Source: an uncultured Ruminococcus sp. | Lineage (GTDB): Bacteria; Bacillota; Clostridia; Oscillospirales; Ruminococcaceae | DNA: 5,029 nt | Direction of reading: 5' to 3' | Assembly (NCBI GenBank): GCA_947177935.1 | Contig: CAMWWG010000096.1 | Coordinates: 1 to 5,029, forward strand | Position numbers and translations under genes: made by a program | The notes under the pieces: generated by a model | Seen by the model: the letters and a program-made list of their open reading frames with translations, nothing else | The model's database searches: none | Told to the model about the DNA's origin: nothing | Shown here: piece by piece, positions 1 to 3,905 of the stretch | Position numbering within the stretch: position 1 is the stretch's first letter | How the letters are laid out: every line of letters starts with the position of its first letter

Positions 1-326
1 GAGAAAATCAGATTACATTTTCTTATGAACTGCCCGGACTGAAAACCGGCGGTTTCATCACAATTCTGGGAATTGCCGGACTTCTGATTTATTTGTTGAT
101 CTGCCGGCAGGAACATTCCGTATCTGAATCCGGGAGCAGTACAATTCCGGAGTCGTATCTTTCAACGGATGGTGTCCGGGCATCGAGGGCATACCTGAAT
201 TATCTGAGAAATGCAGATCAAATAAATCATTCAAATAATCTAAATAATCCGGATTATATTAATATTTACGAAAGAGAGGAAAATCATGATAAATACAGAA
301 CATCTGAACGAGAAGACACTCCATAG
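1..326 (+). CDS. C-terminal end of a membrane protein, probably YfhO family (partial, 5' end outside window)
   Basis: The reading frame is open from base 3 (first complete codon) to a TAG at 324-326, giving 107 residues of a longer protein. The visible part begins with a short polar stretch and the motif YELPGLKTGG. One strongly hydrophobic membrane helix follows (FITILGIAGLLIYLLI, about residues 18-33), then a hydrophilic tail of some 70 residues. A beta-type segment, PGLK-x-G and a last transmembrane helix resemble the end of YfhO-family multi-spanning proteins, which are linked to glycosylation of lipoteichoic acid or other surface polymers. That family call rests on a short segment and is tentative. 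The tail is rich in Asn, Asp and Glu, is encoded by very AT-rich DNA, and runs 41 bases out of frame into the Nudix gene, covering its ribosome-binding site. The tail may therefore be a read-through extension. The cellular location is the cytoplasmic membrane. Confidence 0.55.
   Translation, partial: ENQITFSYELPGLKTGGFITILGIAGLLIYLLICRQEHSVSESGSSTIPESYLSTDGVRASRAYLNYLRNADQINHSNNLNNPDYINIYEREENHDKYRTSEREDTP
244..257. repeat. 14-bp perfect palindrome upstream of the Nudix gene
   Basis: ATAATCCGGATTAT is its own reverse complement and lies 28 bases before the Nudix start codon, inside the AT-rich end of the upstream gene. A copy of AAATAATC (233-240) precedes it, and a second copy (242-249) overlaps its left half. 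It could be an operator for a dimeric regulator of the Nudix gene or a chance product of low-complexity DNA. The window contains no second copy to support a regulatory reading. Confidence 0.3.
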
Positions 327-837
327 TGAGAAAATTTTCAACGGCAGGATTATTCATGTGGAACGGGATTCTGTGCAACTGGAAGATCAGACGCAGGCAT
401 TCCGGGAAGTTGTACGGCATCCGGGCGGCGTGTGCATCCTGGCAGTCACGGATCAGGATGAAATTTTGCTTGTGAAACAGTTCCGTTATCCGCATTCGAC
501 CGTGACAACGGAAATCCCGGCGGGAAAGCTGGAATATGGCGAAGATCCTGAAACCTGTGGCAGACGGGAACTTTTAGAAGAATGCGGTTGTACGGCAAAT
601 TCTTTCATATATCTGGGGAATCTGTTCCCGACGCCTGCTTATTGCAGTGAAGTGATCCACATATACCTTGCGCAGGATCTTGTATTCAGCCGGCAGTCCC
701 TGGATGAAGATGAATTCCTGGATGTGGAGAGAATGCCGTTTGAAACGGCGCTAGCAAAAGTTCTGGACAATCAGTTTCCGGATGCAAAGACACAGATTGC
801 AATTTTGAAATATGCAGCGATCCGAAATCAGAAATGA
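286..837 (+). CDS. Nudix hydrolase, ADP-ribose pyrophosphatase type
   Basis: A complete 183-residue protein of the usual length for NudF/ADP-ribose pyrophosphatases (EC 3.6.1.13). These cytoplasmic enzymes split ADP-ribose, and often related nucleoside diphosphate sugars, into AMP and ribose 5-phosphate using Mg2+. The Nudix box lies at residues 80-102 and fits GX5EX7REUXEEXGU: G80, E86, R94-E95 and E98-E99 are present, with Cys102 in the last hydrophobic position. Upstream landmarks also fit the ADP-ribose subgroup: an N-terminal FNGRIIHVERDSV strand region, HPGGVCILAV (45-54), VKQFRYP (63-69) and EIPAGKLE (76-83). FPTPAY (about 114-119) follows the box at the usual distance. The start is ATG at 286, preceded by AGAGAGGA at 273-280. 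The gene begins inside the end of the upstream membrane-protein gene, so translation may be coupled. Substrate choice between ADP-ribose and other sugar nucleotides cannot be fixed from sequence alone. Confidence 0.93.
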   Translation: MINTEHLNEKTLHSEKIFNGRIIHVERDSVQLEDQTQAFREVVRHPGGVCILAVTDQDEILLVKQFRYPHSTVTTEIPAGKLEYGEDPETCGRRELLEECGCTANSFIYLGNLFPTPAYCSEVIHIYLAQDLVFSRQSLDEDEFLDVERMPFETALAKVLDNQFPDAKTQIAILKYAAIRNQK

Positions 838-848
838 TAAATAAATTT

Positions 849-872
849 AAAATATTTAGAAAAATATTTAGA
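849..872. repeat. Two tandem copies of a 12-bp AT-rich unit
   Basis: AAAATATTTAGA occurs at 849-860 and again immediately at 861-872, just after the Nudix stop codon. Because AAATATTT is self-complementary, the two copies could also pair as an all-A/T hairpin (850-857 with 862-869). It has no T-run and is too weak to call a terminator. It may be simple low-complexity DNA. Confidence 0.4.
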
Positions 873-880
873 ATAAAAAA

Positions 881-902
881 AGGAACGGCGAAAGCCGTTC
901 CT
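881..902 (-). terminator. Intrinsic terminator of spoVG
   Basis: A perfect 9-bp GC-rich stem, AGGAACGGC (881-889) and GCCGTTCCT (894-902), closes a GAAA tetraloop. On the minus strand the hairpin is followed directly by a run of seven T (complement of A875-881), the classic rho-independent arrangement, about 73 bases beyond the spoVG stop codon. On the plus strand the A-run precedes the hairpin and only GCATAAATT follows. It could therefore stop Nudix transcripts only weakly, although it is the only GC-rich hairpin between the two converging genes. Confidence 0.88.
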
Positions 903-927
903 GCATAAATTAAATATGGTGCGATGA

Positions 928-943
928 TGCCATTACAATGGCA
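928..943. repeat. Short inverted repeat in the spoVG 3' region
   Basis: TGCCATT (928-934) and AATGGCA (937-943) are perfect inverted arms, forming a 6-bp stem with a four-base loop. The element sits between the spoVG stop codon and its terminator. It has no T-tract on either strand, so it is not a terminator itself. It could protect the 3' end of the mRNA or be accidental. Confidence 0.35.
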
Positions 944-975
944 GGAAAATTGCAATCCGGGATGTATCTGATTTT

Positions 976-1284
976 TTATGCCTCGTCCGGAACAGAATGA
1001 CCTTGATTTTCTGGTTCAAGTTCCATCAATGTGAGCTGTTTTTCATACGCCTCCAGAATGCTGTCCTCAATCAGTTTTCTCGCCTCAGCCTGAATCGGAT
1101 GTACAATGTCCCGGAACGTGCCGTTATCATCCCGGCGGCTCGGCATTGCGACAAACAGTCTTGTTTCGCCCTGTACAATCTTGATGTCGTGCACAGCAAG
1201 CATCTGATCCATTGTAATAGAAACGACCGCACGAAGTCTTCCCTCTGTCATGATTTTGCGGATTTTAATGTCTGTGATCTGCAT
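976..1284 (-). CDS. spoVG: SpoVG family RNA/DNA-binding regulator
   Basis: A complete 102-residue protein of the SpoVG (stage V sporulation protein G, septation regulator) family. It starts MQITDIKIRKI and contains the family core: RAVVSITMD (18-26), VHDIKIVQG (31-39), LFVAMPSRR (43-51) and DIVHPI (59-64). Basic RR at 50-51 belongs to the conserved nucleic-acid-binding surface. SpoVG proteins are small cytoplasmic dimers that bind nucleic acid and affect sporulation, division-septum formation, capsule or virulence traits depending on species. The start is ATG at 1284-1282, with AAGGAGGA (complement of 1295-1302) ten bases upstream, a strong ribosome-binding site. The length is typical; only the last 15 or so residues (ELEPENQGHSVPDEA) vary within the family. 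It is a single-gene unit, divergent from the murC operon and ended by the hairpin at 881-902. Presence of spoVG does not prove sporulation, since non-spore-formers also have it. Confidence 0.96.
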   Translation of the reverse strand: MQITDIKIRKIMTEGRLRAVVSITMDQMLAVHDIKIVQGETRLFVAMPSRRDDNGTFRDIVHPIQAEARKLIEDSILEAYEKQLTLMELEPENQGHSVPDEA

Positions 1285-1326
1285 AGATTCTTGTTCCTCC
1301 TTGGTATTGTATCGACATTAGAAATA

Positions 1327-1421
1327 CACTGTTTTATTTTTTTGAATTCTTTTAAATTTTTTCATTTCTGGTATAGCTCGGCATCAGCCGGAGAATACTA
1401 TATTATTCAAAAAAAACAGTG
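1327..1421 (-). other. Inverted repeat with inner hairpin, predicted structured 5' leader of spoVG
   Basis: The outer arms are CACTG-TTTTATTTTTTT-GAAT (1327-1347) and ATTC-AAAAAAAA-CAGTG (1405-1421). They are complementary except that one homopolymer run is four bases longer. Between them lies a smaller GC-rich hairpin: CTCGGC (1377-1382) pairs with GCCGGAG (1387-1393, one bulged G) around an ATCA loop, extended by GTAT (1371-1374) with ATAC (1395-1398). No T-run follows the inner hairpin on either strand, so it is not an obvious terminator. If the minus-strand promoter at 1429-1457 is real, transcription would begin at about 1422, so the outer arm would be the very 5' end of the spoVG RNA. 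A role in mRNA stability or translation control is inference. Confidence 0.4.
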
Positions 1422-1433
1422 CATAAGTATTAT
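1406..1433 (+). promoter_or_regulatory. Candidate sigma-A-type promoter for the murC operon
   Basis: TTCAAA (1406-1411, four of six matches to TTGACA) and TATTAT (1428-1433, five of six matches to TATAAT) are separated by 16 bases. The predicted transcript start is near 1440, leaving a leader of about 38 bases before the murC start. The whole gap is AT-rich, so such matches arise easily by chance. This is the best plus-strand candidate I found, not a firm call. Confidence 0.35.
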
Positions 1434-1457
1434 AACTGCTAAATATGTAATTTTTAA
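1429..1457 (-). promoter_or_regulatory. Candidate sigma-A-type promoter for spoVG
   Basis: On the minus strand TTAAAA (complement of 1452-1457) is followed after exactly 17 bases by a perfect TATAAT (complement of 1429-1434). Transcription would start around 1422 and give a leader of about 138 bases before spoVG. In Bacillus subtilis spoVG is driven by sigma-H. A poor sigma-H-like pair (AGAAAT, then AAAGAATTC after 11-12 bases) also exists nearer the gene, near 1345-1370, but it matches less well. Confidence 0.42.
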
Positions 1458-1466
1458 TAAGAAATT

Positions 1467-1471
1467 AGGTG
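1467..1471 (+). promoter_or_regulatory. Ribosome-binding site that fixes the murC start
   Basis: AGGTG at 1467-1471 lies six bases before ATG 1478. The only alternative in-frame start, GTG at 1469, overlaps this site and has no Shine-Dalgarno sequence of its own. The ATG at 1478 is therefore preferred. Confidence 0.7.
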
Positions 1472-1477
1472 TATTTT

Positions 1478-2914
1478 ATGAACAAATCAATTTTAGATCA
1501 AAAAAAACACATTCATATGATCGGCATCGGCGGTTCTGGTATGTACCCCCTTGCACAGATCCTTCATGCAAAAGGTTTTTATATAACCGGTTCTGACAAC
1601 AATGAAACAAACACGCTCCAGGCTGTCCGGAATATGGGGATTCCTGTCACATTGGGGCAGAAAGCGGAAAATATCCAGGGAGCGGATTTGATCGTCCATA
1701 CAGCGGCCATTATGGCGGACAATCCGGAGCTGATTGCAGCAAAACATTCCGGCGTTCCGGTTCTCGAACGGAGTGAACTGCTGGGCATTGTCAGCAGTTG
1801 GTATCAGGACGCTGTCTGCGTTTCCGGTACACATGGAAAAACGACCACAACGGCAATGCTTGCACAGATTCTATACACGGCAAAAATTGACCTGTCAGCC
1901 TTTATTGGAGGAAAGCTGCCCTGTATCGGCGGCAGTGGCTGTGCCGGGTCCAGTGATATTTTCGTATGTGAATCCTGCGAATTCGTCGACACGTTCCTGA
2001 AATTATACCCGGATATTGCAATTATTTTAAATATTGATGCCGATCATCTGGATTATTTCAAGACAGTAGATAATATTATCAGATCTTTTCATAAATTCTG
2101 TGAGCTGACATCCCGGACGATTCTTTACAACGGCGATGATGCAAATACTTGCCGGGCGATTGCTGGAATTACGGACAAAGAATTCATTTCTTTCGGGTAT
2201 GAAGAAGAAAATCAGTTCCGTGCCATTGAAATTTCCCACACAGGCACACAGACAGCTTACACAGTCGTGAAATCCGGTGAAACCCTGGGACGGATTACAC
2301 TGCAAGTCCCTGGTGAGCATAATATTTTAAATTCTCTTGCGGCAGTGGCGGCTTGTGATCTTCTGGGGATTCCGTTTGCGATAATTGCACAGGGACTTGC
2401 GGAATTCCGTGGCGCAGGCAGAAGATTTGAGATCAAAGCCAAAATTAACGAGATTACCATTGCGGATGATTATGCACACCATCCTACGGAACTGACAGCA
2501 ACGCTCCGGGCGGCAAAACAAATGCCTTACAACCGGATTATTGCCGTATTTCAGCCGTTCACCTTTTCCCGGACAGTACAGCATCTGGAAGAATTCGCAC
2601 AGTCTCTGGAAATTGCGGATCTTGCCGTTCTCACGGATATTATGGGGTCTCGTGAAAAGAACACATATCAGATTTACACAAGAAATCTTGCTGAGATCAT
2701 GCACAATGCTGTTTATTTTCCGCAGGATGAACAAGCGGAATACACGGATGAAAGAAAATATCAAAATTTTGAAGATGTCTGCAATTATGTTGTGGAAAAT
2801 GCAAAGCCGGGGGATCTGATTCTGACAATGGGCTGTGGGGATGTGAATAAAGTTGCGGCAATGCTTGTCAAACGATTGACAGAAATGTACAGAAAACAGG
2901 AGGGAACGGCATGA
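1478..2914 (+). CDS. murC: UDP-N-acetylmuramate--L-alanine ligase (MurC)
   Basis: A complete 478-residue cytoplasmic Mur ligase (EC 6.3.2.8). It uses ATP to join L-alanine to UDP-N-acetylmuramic acid, the first step of building the peptidoglycan stem peptide. The order of motifs is standard. HMIGIGGSGM (13-22) is the N-terminal nucleotide-sugar (Rossmann) loop. GTHGKTTTT (117-125, Lys121) is the ATP P-loop. NIDADHLDYF (185-194) holds the central-domain His190. DDYAHHPTE (330-338) is the MurC signature. A C-terminal TMGCGDVNKVA closes the third domain. FQPFTFSRT stands where many MurC proteins have FQPHRYTR; as I recall, relatives in Clostridia often carry QPFTYSR, so I read this as clade variation, not damage. 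MurC, not MurD/E/F, is indicated by HMIGIGGSGM and DDYAHHPTE. It is the first gene of the rightward operon, and its TGA overlaps the next gene's ATG (ATGA at 2911-2914), implying translational coupling. Confidence 0.96.
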   Translation: MNKSILDQKKHIHMIGIGGSGMYPLAQILHAKGFYITGSDNNETNTLQAVRNMGIPVTLGQKAENIQGADLIVHTAAIMADNPELIAAKHSGVPVLERSELLGIVSSWYQDAVCVSGTHGKTTTTAMLAQILYTAKIDLSAFIGGKLPCIGGSGCAGSSDIFVCESCEFVDTFLKLYPDIAIILNIDADHLDYFKTVDNIIRSFHKFCELTSRTILYNGDDANTCRAIAGITDKEFISFGYEEENQFRAIEISHTGTQTAYTVVKSGETLGRITLQVPGEHNILNSLAAVAACDLLGIPFAIIAQGLAEFRGAGRRFEIKAKINEITIADDYAHHPTELTATLRAAKQMPYNRIIAVFQPFTFSRTVQHLEEFAQSLEIADLAVLTDIMGSREKNTYQIYTRNLAEIMHNAVYFPQDEQAEYTDERKYQNFEDVCNYVVENAKPGDLILTMGCGDVNKVAAMLVKRLTEMYRKQEGTA

Positions 2915-3444
2915 AACAAATGAACCAACAGAAATGCAATGAAATTCTGGAATTCATCCAGGGGTATATCCGGGAGAACGGCATTTCGCCGTCTGTCCGG
3001 GAAATCTGTGAGGGGACGAATACAATTTCCACATCCACTGTGCACAGATATCTGCACAAATTGAAAGAAGACGGCAAAATTCACATGAATCAGGGGAAGA
3101 ACCGGACAATTGTAATATCCGAAAAACGAGGGATTCCCGTGATTCATGACATGGAGGATTTTTTAGAAATGAAAAATCCGGAAAATGAGTTAGATTATTT
3201 TGATAGTGGCTGTCTCACCAGAGAAAATTATTTGATGGCTTGCTGTCAGAAAGATTTGGAAACATTACAGATTCAAAAGGGAGATTTTCTTCTGACAGAA
3301 TACTCCGAACAGGGCGAATATTTGGTGATTGTGGATGAAGCCGGTGAAATTTCCGTGACGCACCGGAAAGAATTCCGTTGTGGTCAGATTCTGGGTTCTC
3401 TGGTGATGATCATGCGGAAATTTGCAGAAATTCCGAAAAAATAA
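2911..3444 (+). CDS. LexA-like transcriptional regulator with apparently inactive S24 peptidase domain
   Basis: A 177-residue protein, shorter than typical LexA (about 200-210). Residues 8-70 match the LexA winged-helix DNA-binding domain: ILEFIQGYIRENG, SPSVREIC (26-33), then the recognition helix STSTVHRYLHKLKEDGKI (40-57). Residues 100-171 still align with the LexA C-terminal S24 fold. YLMACCQKDLETLQIQKGD (107-125) aligns without gaps to the FLLRVKGDSM...GD block, and the end ILGSLVMIMRKF (160-171) matches the last strand. The catalytic Ser of GDSM is Asp115 here, the region of the catalytic Lys (TVKR) reads SVTHR with Thr150 at the Lys position, and the stretch after GIPVI (74-78) lacks the Ala-Gly cleavage pair. 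It is therefore probably a DNA-binding protein that cannot cleave itself under RecA control. AGGAGGG (2898-2904) lies six bases before the start. The gene overlaps murC by four bases, so co-expression is likely. Its target genes are unknown, and it is probably not the SOS repressor itself. Confidence 0.82.
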   Translation: MKQMNQQKCNEILEFIQGYIRENGISPSVREICEGTNTISTSTVHRYLHKLKEDGKIHMNQGKNRTIVISEKRGIPVIHDMEDFLEMKNPENELDYFDSGCLTRENYLMACCQKDLETLQIQKGDFLLTEYSEQGEYLVIVDEAGEISVTHRKEFRCGQILGSLVMIMRKFAEIPKK

Positions 3445-3470
3445 AATTACAGAAATCAACATACAGAAGC

Positions 3471-3475
3471 GAGGA
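3471..3475 (+). promoter_or_regulatory. Ribosome-binding site that fixes the zapA start
   Basis: GAGGA at 3471-3475 lies six bases before ATG 3482. The frame is open further upstream to TTG 3422 inside the preceding gene. That start would add 20 residues unlike ZapA and has no Shine-Dalgarno sequence, so ATG 3482 is chosen. Confidence 0.75.
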
Positions 3476-3481
3476 ATTGTC

Positions 3482-3895
3482 ATGCACAGAATAAAAGTCA
3501 TGATCTGCGGAAAAGAATATTCCATGCAGACAAAGGAAAAGCCGGACTATGTTTATGGACTTGCCAGAACACTGGAGGCAAAAATTACAGATTTCATGGA
3601 CAAGATGAAGGTTTCCCAGTATAATGCGGCAGTGATGGCGGCGTTGTCCGTTTTGGATGATCTTCAGAAAGCAAATGCACAGATTCAGGAAATTTCAGAC
3701 CAGATGAAAATTTATGTGGATGAGGCCGGACAAGCCCGGATCGAACGTGACACGGCAATGAAAGAGATCCGTTTGCTCCGAGCCAGGGTGGAACAGCTTG
3801 AAACGGCAGAAAAGCAAAAAAATTTGAAAAATTTGAAGAATTCAAATTCTGTAAAGAATGCGAAACAACAGAATTCACAAAATTCATCGGATTAA
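3482..3895 (+). CDS. zapA: Cell division protein ZapA
   Basis: A 137-residue cytoplasmic protein of the ZapA family, which binds FtsZ, cross-links its filaments and promotes assembly of the division ring. The N-terminal globular part (about 1-45) carries MHRIKVMICGKEYSMQ and a YVYGLARTLEAKI segment, as in Firmicute ZapA. A helical region NAAVMAALSVLDDLQKANAQ leads into a heptad-rich coiled coil (about 60-110) through which ZapA dimerises. The last 26 or so residues (from EKQKN onward) are low-complexity Lys/Asn/Gln/Ser and probably disordered. They make the protein longer than B. subtilis ZapA (about 85) or E. coli ZapA (about 109). It begins 37 bases after the LexA-like gene and ends 10 bases before the U32 gene. 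A zapA-U32 pair is, to my knowledge, common in Clostridia. The name rests on the N-terminal pattern, the coiled coil and this context. Confidence 0.85.
   Translation: MHRIKVMICGKEYSMQTKEKPDYVYGLARTLEAKITDFMDKMKVSQYNAAVMAALSVLDDLQKANAQIQEISDQMKIYVDEAGQARIERDTAMKEIRLLRARVEQLETAEKQKNLKNLKNSNSVKNAKQQNSQNSSD
3830..3848. repeat. Inverted repeat inside the zapA 3' end
   Basis: AATTTGAA (3830-3837) and TTCAAATT (3841-3848) are perfect 8-bp arms around a GAA loop. An extra direct copy of AATTTGAA starts at 3821. It lies in the low-complexity tail of zapA and encodes part of NLKNLKNSNS. All-A/T-rich pairing makes it a weak hairpin, and simple slippage-type expansion explains it adequately. Confidence 0.35.
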
Positions 3896-3905
3896 AAAGA
3901 AAATT

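Noticed and set aside
230..260. Promoter for the Nudix gene (TTCAAA, then TATATT)
   Set aside because: The spacing of 19 bases is poor and the DNA is low-complexity A/T where such hexamers occur by chance. The gene may simply be read from upstream.
881..902. GAAC...GTTC symmetry as a LexA/SOS box
   Set aside because: The half-sites are ten bases apart instead of four, and the element is a textbook terminator stem with a T-run on the minus strand. I found no GAAC-N4-GTTC site elsewhere in the window.
1303..1316. TACAAT-like -10 box just upstream of spoVG
   Set aside because: It abuts the ribosome-binding site, leaving no room for a transcript start, and has no -35 partner.
1469..1477. GTG at 1469 as the murC start
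   Set aside because: The GTG overlaps the AGGTG ribosome-binding site serving ATG 1478, and MNKSILDQKKHIHMIG is a normal MurC start.
997..1596. Open 199-residue plus-strand frame running antisense to spoVG, across the gap and into murC
   Set aside because: It is antisense to a clear SpoVG reading frame and out of frame with murC. Its translation resembles no family, it has no ribosome-binding site, and its composition is that of translated intergenic DNA.
2327..2764. Open 145-residue minus-strand frame inside murC
   Set aside because: It lies wholly within a well-supported MurC coding region, has no ribosome-binding site or recognisable motif, and is explained as a shadow of the codon pattern.
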